This document shows, piece after piece, positions 7,009 to 12,980 of a stretch of DNA of 12,980 bases. The notes beneath the pieces were generated by a model that did not search any database, was not told the DNA's origin, and saw only the letters and a program-made list of their open reading frames with translations. Positions within the stretch are counted from its first letter, which is position 1, and the number at the start of each line of letters is the position of its first letter. This stretch comes from Actinomycetota bacterium (GTDB taxonomy: Bacteria > Actinomycetota > Actinomycetes > Nanopelagicales > Nanopelagicaceae), in the NCBI GenBank assembly GCA_009702465.1, contig WLHY01000010.1, positions 1 to 12,980 on the forward strand, read 5' to 3'. The translations under genes were made by a program, and so were the position numbers.

Positions 7009-7291
7009 GATCATCTCTTTGTAGCGTTGCCCATAAACCATGTTCATGTAACCGCTGAACATCATTCTCCATTGCTTCTCGAGACCCAGCTGCAACCACC
7101 GCTTTACCTTCGGTATGAACCTTCATCATTAGCTCATGTGCTTTTTCTTTGCTAAAGCCAAATAATTTTATAAATACATAGGTTACATAACTTTGTAAAT
7201 TAACTGGATCATCCCAAACAATGCACACCCATGGTCGATCAAAAAACTTTGATAAATCCAACTCGGAGAGCTCTTCGGTTTCGGTACTCAC
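6995..7291 (-). CDS. clpS: ATP-dependent Clp protease adaptor ClpS
   Basis: A 98-residue adaptor that binds N-degron substrates and hands them to the Clp AAA+ unfoldase (ClpC in actinobacteria). The core runs from [11 protein letters not shown] (21-31) through [10 protein letters not shown] to [12 protein letters not shown] (56-66). Asp27 and His59 align with E. coli Asp35 and His66 of the N-degron pocket; Trp26 takes the place of E. coli Asn34, as I recall for other actinobacterial ClpS. The start is GTG at 7289-7291, chosen because it is 20 residues before the core and follows a -10-like GATAAT. The gene is 21 bp downstream of the GH18 gene and overlaps DUF2017 by 14 nt. Confidence 0.94.
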   Translation of the reverse strand: MSTETEELSELDLSKFFDRPWVCIVWDDPVNLQSYVTYVFIKLFGFSKEKAHELMMKVHTEGKAVVAAGSREAMENDVQRLHEHGLWATLQRDDHGGV

Positions 7292-7297
7292 ACCCTT

Positions 7298-7303
7298 ATT
7301 ATC
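7298..7303 (-). promoter_or_regulatory. Candidate -10 box of a leaderless clpS transcript
   Basis: On the minus strand GATAAT ends 6 nt before the GTG start; an overlapping TAAGAT (7306-7301) is a second choice. AAGGG directly abuts the start codon and is too close to act as a normal Shine-Dalgarno. The 21-bp gap after the GH18 gene is just large enough for this promoter element. Confidence 0.5.
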
Positions 7304-7312
7304 TTATGAAAA

Positions 7313-9037
7313 CTACCGAACTAATAGTGAGTAAGCCTGACTGCTTCCAGCATTCGCCTGTGCGGTGGTGGCCATTACCGCTTGATAGCTTGCTAATCCA
7401 GCCTCTTTCTCTAACAATGTAAATCTAAACTCACCACGTTGATCAGTTACAAAACTGCCAAAGGTCGATCCATTTCGTCGAATGGTGACATTGACTGCCG
7501 CAGCAGCTGGCAGAATCTGGCCAATGATTTGATAGCTCGCGTTTGCTTTAACAGAGGCGGGCAGATTTAAATTAAGCGTTGGGGCTACGGTAATTACCTT
7601 CTCGCCGCTTCGGCCCTCTGATCGCTCCCAACTTGCTTCACTTACTAATCTGATCTGACTCTTTTGGCCCAAAATTGCCGATGATGTAATAAAGCCATTT
7701 GCATCTGTAGTGCCAGCGGCAACACTTCGCCAATTTGTATCGGTCGGGCCTTTAACCTCAAACCGCACATTAACTCCGGTAACTGGAGTTTTATCGGGCA
7801 GTGAAAATTTACCGGTTAAATTAAATACATTTCCATAGCCAACCTGCTCGAGATCGGTTGATATTTCACTGACAACTACATCTGGCGCAATTGCTTGAGC
7901 TGCATTGATAATGGCTTGTGCCGCCGCGGGCGACTCTTTACCAAAGCTCCAAATTGCAATACCACCTAAGCGGTACTTTCCGACTAACAGGGCTCGTGCG
8001 GCAAAGGATCTCTCATCTGGATACCACGCAGTTCTAGTTGCTGTACAAGTAATTGCACTATTTGTCGGATCGGTATAAGCCTTCTGATAATTAAATCTGT
8101 TTTCGCCAATCGTTGCGTTATAAACAGCGGCGCCACCATAAACAGTTGGCAAATTAGCCGCATCTCTCATGGTGAGTGCAGCTCTGCCACCCACAACTAT
8201 TGAAGTTTCAAAAGCTTTTGGACAAACACCATCTACTTTAGTAATCCAATCTCTGCCATAAGCAGGGATACCAACATAAACTTTTGAGGCGGGCATCTGA
8301 GTTACTGCATACTTAACAGCATCCTCAGTCCAATCAAGTGGACCAATTGGTCCAGGTGTCACCGTTGAAAAGTCATATGCCATGATTCTTAATCGATCGA
8401 TGTGTGGTCCCATTTCAGCCCAGGCATAAACCCAATTTCCGGCTCGCTTAGTAGCGCGGTCAAAATCTGGTGGTGTTGTTACTGATAACAATTTTCCATC
8501 TGCGCGAAGTACAGCAGAGAGCTCTTTGATAAATGAGACCCAATTGGGTTTCATTGCAACCCAATTCGCTCGGGTTTCACCCTTGGCATAAAACTTTTCA
8601 AAATCTAAATCAATTCCATCATAATCATACTTTGCAACTAAATCTCTAATACTTTTTACTAATACTGCTCTTCGTGCTTCATCAGCTAAAATTCCAGCTA
8701 AGACTCGTACGGGTTGATCATCTGTGATTGATGGCAGGATAACAAAGCCACGTTGTCTTAAGTCAGCAATTGCCGCGGTAATCGGTTTGGTGTATCGGCC
8801 TAAGGTGTACTTATCGCGGATATTGGATTCACTTAATAAGCCATACCAAAATGGTGAAACATCCTTAATTACCTCATACTTAAAATTTGTATCAACTGAG
8901 CGAAGATAAACAGTAGGTGAACCATCCATCCAACCAGTCAAAATTCGCCTTGGTGGATTGTTGGCATTTGCCGAGGTGAAAACAGTTCCAGATATTGCAA
9001 AAACAAATGCAAGAAGGCAAATACTGAATTTCCTCAT
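7313..9037 (-). CDS. Secreted GH18-type glycosidase with C-terminal Ig-like domains
   Basis: A 574-residue exported protein. Residues 1-26 are a signal peptide (basic start, hydrophobic core, Ala-x-Ala near 23-25). Residues ~35-385 are a GH18 barrel: DGIDLDFE at 140-147 is the DxxDxDxE motif with Glu147 as general acid, RIMAYDF at 217-223 supplies the usual Met-x-Tyr-Asp strand, and IAIWSFGKE at 360-368 carries the C-terminal barrel Trp363. The pattern is closest to YaaH/spore-germination-type GH18 proteins acting on peptidoglycan or chitin-like polymers. Cys272 and Cys331 could form a disulfide. Residues ~388-485 and ~487-574 look like two beta-sandwich (bacterial Ig-like) modules. No LPXTG anchor or late membrane helix is visible, so it is probably released or held by binding. 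The substrate is not decided by the sequence. It starts 32 bp after the DUF3039 stop. Confidence 0.88.
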   Translation of the reverse strand: MRKFSICLLAFVFAISGTVFTSANANNPPRRILTGWMDGSPTVYLRSVDTNFKYEVIKDVSPFWYGLLSESNIRDKYTLGRYTKPITAAIADLRQRGFVILPSITDDQPVRVLAGILADEARRAVLVKSIRDLVAKYDYDGIDLDFEKFYAKGETRANWVAMKPNWVSFIKELSAVLRADGKLLSVTTPPDFDRATKRAGNWVYAWAEMGPHIDRLRIMAYDFSTVTPGPIGPLDWTEDAVKYAVTQMPASKVYVGIPAYGRDWITKVDGVCPKAFETSIVVGGRAALTMRDAANLPTVYGGAAVYNATIGENRFNYQKAYTDPTNSAITCTATRTAWYPDERSFAARALLVGKYRLGGIAIWSFGKESPAAAQAIINAAQAIAPDVVVSEISTDLEQVGYGNVFNLTGKFSLPDKTPVTGVNVRFEVKGPTDTNWRSVAAGTTDANGFITSSAILGQKSQIRLVSEASWERSEGRSGEKVITVAPTLNLNLPASVKANASYQIIGQILPAAAAVNVTIRRNGSTFGSFVTDQRGEFRFTLLEKEAGLASYQAVMATTAQANAGSSQAYSLLVR

Positions 9038-9045
9038 ATCGAGAA

Positions 9046-9051
9046 AGGTTA
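9046..9051 (-). promoter_or_regulatory. Weak candidate -10 box before the GH18 gene
   Basis: On the minus strand TAACCT (TANNNT) ends 8 nt before the ATG at 9037 and no Shine-Dalgarno is present. This would allow a leaderless transcript, but the gene could also be read from the DUF3039 promoter. Confidence 0.25.
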
Positions 9052-9069
9052 ACGGGTGAAACTTAAAAA

Positions 9070-9306
9070 TTACTTCAAGGAAGCGTGGATCTCTTTACAT
9101 GTTGGACACACTGGAAATTTTTGTGGGTCTCGGTTAGGAATCCACTTCTTGCCACATAAAGCTCGCACCGGTCTGCCGGAAACTGCAGATTCGGTAATTT
9201 TGTTCTTATCGACATAATGCGAAAATCGCTCGTGATCGCCCTCATCAATACTTAAAGGCGTCTGTGCTGGCTTGGTTTTTTCGAGTAGATCAGAGAGAAA
9301 GCCCAT
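9070..9306 (-). CDS. DUF3039 domain protein, zinc-ribbon-like
   Basis: A 78-residue protein of a family found in actinobacteria. The conserved block GDHERFSHYV (23-32) is followed by ALCGKKWIPNRDPQKFPVCPTCKEI (49-73). Cys51, Cys67 and Cys70, with His30 or His25 as possible fourth ligand, look like a metal site. There is no signal peptide or membrane helix. The biochemical role is unknown. The ATG is kept because GFLSDLL leads directly into the domain and a TAATAT box lies 6 nt upstream. It is divergent from argF across 46 bp and is followed by the GH18 gene on the same strand. Confidence 0.88.
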   Translation of the reverse strand: MGFLSDLLEKTKPAQTPLSIDEGDHERFSHYVDKNKITESAVSGRPVRALCGKKWIPNRDPQKFPVCPTCKEIHASLK

Positions 9307-9312
9307 GCGTAA

Positions 9313-9318
9313 ATATTA
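9313..9318 (-). promoter_or_regulatory. Candidate -10 box of a leaderless DUF3039 transcript
   Basis: On the minus strand TAATAT (TANNNT), overlapping a GATAAT, ends 6 nt before the ATG at 9306. There is no Shine-Dalgarno. The 46-bp space shared with argF must hold both promoters. Confidence 0.5.
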
Positions 9319-9340
9319 TCCTGATCAAGGGGCTTGCGAT

Positions 9341-9346
9341 TAGGCT
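9341..9346 (+). promoter_or_regulatory. Candidate -10 box of a leaderless argF transcript
   Basis: TAGGCT (TANNNT) ends 6 nt before the argF ATG at 9353, with no Shine-Dalgarno between. A convincing -35 is not visible. No ARG-box-like palindrome is evident in 9307-9352. Confidence 0.45.
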
Positions 9347-9352
9347 CTGCTC

Positions 9353-10291
9353 ATGAAGGATCTACTTCGCACCAGCGATCTATCCAGGGCTGATATTGAG
9401 TTGCTGCTCAAATCTGCTGCAAAGTTTGCTGAGAAGCCACTTTCGGCCAAGAAACATCTGGCTAAAAAAACAGTTGCAATTTATATGACTAAATCATCGA
9501 CGCGAACCAGATTAGCCTCAGAGACCGCCGTTGCGCACCTAGGTGGCTCACCAATTTTCTTGCGAGGTGATGATCTTCAAATCGGTCGTGGTGAAACTAT
9601 CGCTGATACGGCAAAGATTATCTCTGGCTTTTGTGATGCCTTAATTGTTCGCACCTTTGCGCAATCTGATGTTGATGAGCTGGGAAGGTTTGCATCTATT
9701 CCAGTTATTAATGCACTAACTGATGATGATCATCCAACTCAATTACTTGCAGATTGGATAACTATTCGAGAAAACTTTGGTAAAAACATCGCCGACCGAA
9801 AATTTGTTTACTTAGGTGATGGTAACAATATGGCTAATGCTTGGCTGATTATGGGTGCAACCATGGGTGCAAATATTGTTGTTGCAACACCATCAGGTAA
9901 ATGGTCAACAAAGCCAGAGGTAGTAAAGCAGGCACAAGCAATTGCTAAAAATTCTGGTGGCACAATTGAGATAAGTAATGATCCAGTTGCAGCAGCCAAG
10001 GATGCAAGCGTTTTATACACCGATGTTTGGATGTCAATGGGAGATTCAGAATCTGATCGCAGTGAAAAGTTTGAAGCACTTTCACCATTTGCAGTTACCG
10101 ATAAGTTAATGAAGCTAACCGCTAAAGATTCAATATTTATGCACTGTCTGCCAGCACATAGAGGTGAAGAGGTAGGTGCTGATGTAATTGATGGCACCAA
10201 ATCGGTAGTCTGGCGACAAGCATTCCACCGACGAACGACCATTCAAGCCCTGCTATTTCACCTAACACGTGGTGATCTGAGCGGGAATTAA
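9353..10291 (+). CDS. argF: Ornithine carbamoyltransferase
   Basis: Joins carbamoyl phosphate and ornithine to make citrulline in arginine synthesis; cytosolic, usually trimeric. The 312 residues match the family. The carbamoyl-phosphate loop STRTR is at 49-53, HPTQLLAD at 127-134, the ornithine-side DVWMSMG at 224-230, and the catalytic HCLPAHRG at 264-271 with Cys265. One oddity: near the C-terminus the usual QAENR reads QAFHR (289-293), so the Glu-Asn pair is Phe-His while the substrate-contacting Arg293 remains. The gene stands alone, with no other arginine gene in the window. Its start lies 46 bp from the divergent DUF3039 gene. Aspartate carbamoyltransferase is excluded by HCLPAHRG and DVWMSMG. 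Confidence 0.96.
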   Translation: MKDLLRTSDLSRADIELLLKSAAKFAEKPLSAKKHLAKKTVAIYMTKSSTRTRLASETAVAHLGGSPIFLRGDDLQIGRGETIADTAKIISGFCDALIVRTFAQSDVDELGRFASIPVINALTDDDHPTQLLADWITIRENFGKNIADRKFVYLGDGNNMANAWLIMGATMGANIVVATPSGKWSTKPEVVKQAQAIAKNSGGTIEISNDPVAAAKDASVLYTDVWMSMGDSESDRSEKFEALSPFAVTDKLMKLTAKDSIFMHCLPAHRGEEVGADVIDGTKSVVWRQAFHRRTTIQALLFHLTRGDLSGN

Positions 10292-10334
10292 CGGTCTGGC
10301 GCCGCAATAAGTTAAGTAAGAATTTAATTGAGGG

Positions 10335-10340
10335 TAGATT
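10335..10340 (+). promoter_or_regulatory. Candidate -10 box of a leaderless pntAA transcript
   Basis: TAGATT (TANNNT) ends 6 nt before the ATG at 10347. A TTAAGT 17 bp further upstream (10312-10317) matches the -35 consensus in three of six positions. The GAGGG at 10330-10334 is 12 nt from the ATG, too far for a good Shine-Dalgarno. Confidence 0.45.
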
Positions 10341-10346
10341 TACCCA

Positions 10347-11471
10347 ATGCGAGTAGCCGTTCCTAAAGAGATCAAAGATGGCGAAAAGCGGGTTGCCCTA
10401 GTTCCAGATATTATTTCAAAGTTAAGTAAAGCTGGACTTGAAGTGGTTATTGAATCTGGCGCTGGCTTAACTGCACAAGCCTCTGATAAAGATTTTGAAG
10501 CAGCTGGTGCGGTTATTAAATCAGGGGATGTATTAAAGGATGCAGATGTCGTTTTATCTGTTCAGCCATTAACTCCAGCACAAATGAGCTCACTTAAAAA
10601 AGGCGCAATCACAATCTCCTTTTTATCTCCAACTGGATCTGCTGATTCAATTGCCGCCGCTGCAAGCGCTGGTGTTACCGCTTTTTCACTGGAGTCAGTT
10701 CCACGTATCTCACGTGCACAATCAATGGATGCACTTACCTCACAAGCATTATGTGCCGGTTATCGCGCTGCGTTAGTCGCTGCTGAATTATCACCAAAGT
10801 TTTTCCCATTACTTATGACCGCCGCTGGCACAGTTACACCGGCAAAGGTGGTTGTCTTGGGTGCAGGTGTTGCTGGTTTGCAAGCGATTGCAACTGCAAA
10901 ACGTTTAGGTGCAGTTGTCAGTGCATATGATGTTCGCCCCGCCTCTGCTGATGAGGTTAAATCTATGGGCGCAAAGTTCATCACACTTGAGTTAGAAGCA
11001 CTTGAAGGTGCAGGTGGGTACGCCCGAGAGATGACTGAGGAGCGCGCAGCTAAGCAACGAGAATTACTAACACCTTATATTGCAGCAGCTGATGTTTTAA
11101 TTACCACTGCAGCTGTTCCAGGTCGTACCGCACCACAATTAGTAACTGCACAAATGGCAGCCCAGATGAAACCTGGATCAGTAATTGTAGATTTGGCATC
11201 TGAAAGTGGTGGAAATGTTGAAGGTAGTGTTGCCGGTCAGGTAATTACAACAAGTGCTGGTGTGACTATGTGGGGCGGTAAAGATGTACCAAGCCAACTG
11301 CCGTATCACGCATCAATGTTGTTCTCCCGCAACGTTGTAAATCTGCTCTTGTTAATGAGCAAAACAGTTGATGGCAAGCCAACTGGTGAGATCTACCCTG
11401 ATTTTGCCGATGAGATTATTGATTCAGCTGCGCTAACTCATGCTGGTGCAAAGAGAGAGCGGAGTAAGTAA
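10347..11471 (+). CDS. pntAA: NAD(P)+ transhydrogenase alpha subunit part 1 (NAD(H)-binding domain I)
   Basis: A 374-residue soluble subunit of the proton-translocating Re/Si-specific transhydrogenase, carrying the NAD(H) site. The AlaDH/PNT N-terminal domain begins RVAVPKEIKDGEKRVALVP. The Rossmann motif GAGVAG is at 172-177, with Asp195 ending the second strand (SAYDVRP). Arg120, Gln125 and Asp128 align with Rhodospirillum rubrum domain I Arg127, Gln132 and Asp135 of the hydride-transfer loop, by my recalled alignment. It stops after domain I with no membrane helices, as in three-subunit enzymes. Alanine dehydrogenase is ruled out by the following pntAB and pntB genes. The stop overlaps the next start as TAATG. 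Confidence 0.95.
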   Translation: MRVAVPKEIKDGEKRVALVPDIISKLSKAGLEVVIESGAGLTAQASDKDFEAAGAVIKSGDVLKDADVVLSVQPLTPAQMSSLKKGAITISFLSPTGSADSIAAAASAGVTAFSLESVPRISRAQSMDALTSQALCAGYRAALVAAELSPKFFPLLMTAAGTVTPAKVVVLGAGVAGLQAIATAKRLGAVVSAYDVRPASADEVKSMGAKFITLELEALEGAGGYAREMTEERAAKQRELLTPYIAAADVLITTAAVPGRTAPQLVTAQMAAQMKPGSVIVDLASESGGNVEGSVAGQVITTSAGVTMWGGKDVPSQLPYHASMLFSRNVVNLLLLMSKTVDGKPTGEIYPDFADEIIDSAALTHAGAKRERSK

Positions 11472-11809
11472 TGAGTACTGAGATTATGAGCACTGAATTA
11501 GCCTTACTAGCAATATTTTTACTATCTATCTTTGTTGGCTTTGAGGTTGTATCAAAGGTTTCAACCACCCTACACACCCCACTTATGAGCGGTGCCAATG
11601 CGATTCACGGCGTTATTTTAGTTGGCGCAATTATTGTTGCCGATCATTCAAAGACAACCTTAGAGTTAACACTATCTACAATTGCAATTGTGCTTGCCAC
11701 AATAAATATGGTTGGTGGCTTTGTAGTAACTGATCGAATGTTGCAAATGTTTAAGGGCAAGCCGAAAGATAAGAAGAAGCAAAACGATGAAGCGGGCGGT
11801 CAAAATTAA
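11471..11809 (+). CDS. pntAB: NAD(P)+ transhydrogenase alpha subunit part 2 (membrane domain)
   Basis: A 112-residue membrane subunit forming part of the proton channel (domain II). It has about three helices: ~8-27, ~44-60 and ~66-87. The conserved block VSKVSTTLHTPLMSGANAIHG lies between the first two, and a lysine-rich tail (PKDKKKQ) ends the protein. The first ATG overlaps the pntAA stop and has GGAG at 11461-11464, 6 nt upstream. A second in-frame ATG at 11486 starts an almost identical 12-bp copy (MSTE again), so the true N-terminus could be five residues shorter. The stop overlaps the pntB start as TAATG. Domain arrangement matches R. rubrum-type split enzymes. Confidence 0.93.
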   Translation: MSTEIMSTELALLAIFLLSIFVGFEVVSKVSTTLHTPLMSGANAIHGVILVGAIIVADHSKTTLELTLSTIAIVLATINMVGGFVVTDRMLQMFKGKPKDKKKQNDEAGGQN

Positions 11810-12980
11810 TGAGCCGCGATATGTATGATCTAATTGGTTTAATTGCTGGTATCTGTTTTATCTTAGCCCTTAAAGGTTTATCCTCACCAAAATCTGCTAG
11901 ACGTGGAAATCTAATTGGTGCGCTTGGTGCCACTATTGCAACAATTATTGTTTTCTTCTACGCAAATGATGGCAAAGCATTAAATAACCAGCCATTAATC
12001 TTGGGCGCGATCGCCTTTGGTGTATTAGTTGGTGTGCCAGCTGCGCGTAAGGTGCAGATGACACAGATGCCGCAATTAGTTGCTCTGTTTAATGGTGTTG
12101 GTGGTGGCGCTGCCGCACTTGTAGCAATTGTTGAGTATTTAAAGCTAGGTACAGATGCAACTGTGGCGCAGGTTGTCGCAACTGTCTTTACCGTAATTGT
12201 TGGATCGGTATCTTTCTCTGGATCTATTGTTACCTTCTTAAAGTTACAAGAGTTAATGACTACTCGCCCCGTAATTTTTCCATTTGGTCGTCAATTAATC
12301 GCTCTCTCTGCCATCTCAGTTCTAGCAACTGGCGGCTGGGTAATTGCATCTGGCGGCACATCTCCGCTATTAATTAATGCGCTTCTATCCTTAGTATTTG
12401 GAATCTTATTTGTACTGCCAGTTGGTGGCGCAGATGTTCCGATTGTTATCTCGCTATTAAATGCATTTACCGGCTTAACCGTTGCAGCAAGTGGTTATGT
12501 ACTTGAAAATACAATGTTGATTATCGCCGGTACCTTAGTTGGTGCTTCCGGCACGATTTTAACTCGCTTAATGGCACAAGCTATGGGCAGATCATTGTTC
12601 GGCACCTTATTTGGTGCATTCACCGCAAAGGCATCGGCTGGCTCTGATTCTGCGCAAGCGCGGCCAGTTAAATCTGGTTCACCCGATGATGTTGCAATTT
12701 TGCTTAACTATGCCCAACGCGTAGTTATCGTTCCAGGTTTTGGTTTAGCGGTTGCTCAAGCCCAACACACAGTTCGCGAATTAGCTGATCTCTTATCAAG
12801 CAAGGGTGTTGATGTGGCTTATGGAATTCACCCAGTTGCAGGTCGTATGCCTGGACACATGAATGTATTGCTAGCTGAGGCAAATGTGCCGTATGAACAA
12901 TTGGTGGAGATGGAGGAGATAAATCCAACCTTCCCACAAACCGATGTTGTTCTAGTAGTTGGTGCAAATGATGTGGTCAA
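11809..12980 (+). CDS. pntB: NAD(P)+ transhydrogenase beta subunit (3' end cut by the window)
   Basis: The frame runs from the ATG at 11809 past the window end; 390 residues are visible and about 70-90 are missing by family length. The first ~265 residues are membrane helices of domain II with GGADVPIVISLLNAFTG at 206-222; Asp209 and Asn218 match E. coli beta Asp213 and Asn222. The E. coli His91 position (in MPELVAILH) is Asn95 here, in MPQLVALFN. The NADP(H)-binding domain III follows, with VPGFGLAVAQAQH at 308-320, HPVAGRMPGHMNVLLAEA after it, and VGANDVV at the visible end. With the alpha subunits it drives NADPH formation from NADH using proton inflow. The TAATG overlap with pntAB implies translational coupling. 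Confidence 0.95.
   Translation, partial: MSRDMYDLIGLIAGICFILALKGLSSPKSARRGNLIGALGATIATIIVFFYANDGKALNNQPLILGAIAFGVLVGVPAARKVQMTQMPQLVALFNGVGGGAAALVAIVEYLKLGTDATVAQVVATVFTVIVGSVSFSGSIVTFLKLQELMTTRPVIFPFGRQLIALSAISVLATGGWVIASGGTSPLLINALLSLVFGILFVLPVGGADVPIVISLLNAFTGLTVAASGYVLENTMLIIAGTLVGASGTILTRLMAQAMGRSLFGTLFGAFTAKASAGSDSAQARPVKSGSPDDVAILLNYAQRVVIVPGFGLAVAQAQHTVRELADLLSSKGVDVAYGIHPVAGRMPGHMNVLLAEANVPYEQLVEMEEINPTFPQTDVVLVVGANDVV

Noticed and set aside
7009..7095. Longer N-terminus for DUF2017 from the ATG at 7095
   Set aside because: It would overlap clpS by 101 nt; the ATG at 7008 has a ribosome site and the usual length.
9808..10242. 144-residue minus-strand open frame inside argF
   Set aside because: It lies fully antisense to well-conserved argF motifs and its translation shows no domain.
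12725..12967. 80-residue minus-strand open frame at the right edge
   Set aside because: It is antisense to the NADP-binding domain of pntB, whose plus-strand frame has clear family motifs.
1..12980. CRISPR array, insertion sequence, tRNA or rRNA
   Set aside because: No spaced direct repeats, transposase motifs, terminal inverted repeats or tRNA-like arms were seen on either strand.

Overview
The window looks like a chromosome segment from a small-genome, AT-leaning freshwater actinobacterium, most likely of the acI group (Nanopelagicales, 'Ca. Planktophila'/'Nanopelagicus'-like). The pointers are an actinorhodopsin gene, the actinobacterial gene order clpS-DUF2017 ... murI-rph-rdgB, a DUF3039 gene, a split three-subunit transhydrogenase, very short intergenic gaps and start regions that look leaderless. 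The taxon is inferred from protein style and gene order; no database was searched.

Layout. (1) 1-2227, plus strand: the 3' end of a coiled-coil, lysine-tailed protein of unknown role, then an OatA-like membrane acyltransferase with a C-terminal SGNH domain. A hairpin at 2239-2272 separates these from the convergent genes. (2) 2287-5367, minus strand: murI, rph, rdgB in operon order, followed by an unusual protein with a histone-H1-like Lys/Ala tail, one membrane helix and an fn3-like outer domain. (3) 5368-5605: a 238-bp divergent intergenic region with a symmetric palindrome. (4) 5606-6379, plus strand: actinorhodopsin, closed by a strong hairpin. (5) 6439-9306, minus strand: a DUF3039 zinc-ribbon-like protein, a secreted GH18-type glycosidase, clpS and DUF2017. 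(6) 9353-12980, plus strand: argF, then pntAA-pntAB-pntB, with pntB cut by the window edge.

How the genes work together. Actinorhodopsin should pump protons out in light. The transhydrogenase encoded 4 kb away uses the proton gradient to make NADPH from NADH. Light-supported NADPH supply is therefore plausible, though the two loci are not one operon. MurI, the acyltransferase and perhaps the GH18 protein concern the cell wall. RNase PH, RdgB and ClpS are RNA, nucleotide-pool and protein quality control.

No mobile element, CRISPR array, tRNA or rRNA is seen. I see no clearly new multi-gene system. The best second looks are the membrane-tethered histone-like protein, the palindrome upstream of actinorhodopsin (whose core motif recurs upstream of the histone-like gene), the putative carotenoid-antenna glycine of the rhodopsin, and the recurring TANNNT box 6-8 nt before start codons that lack a Shine-Dalgarno.
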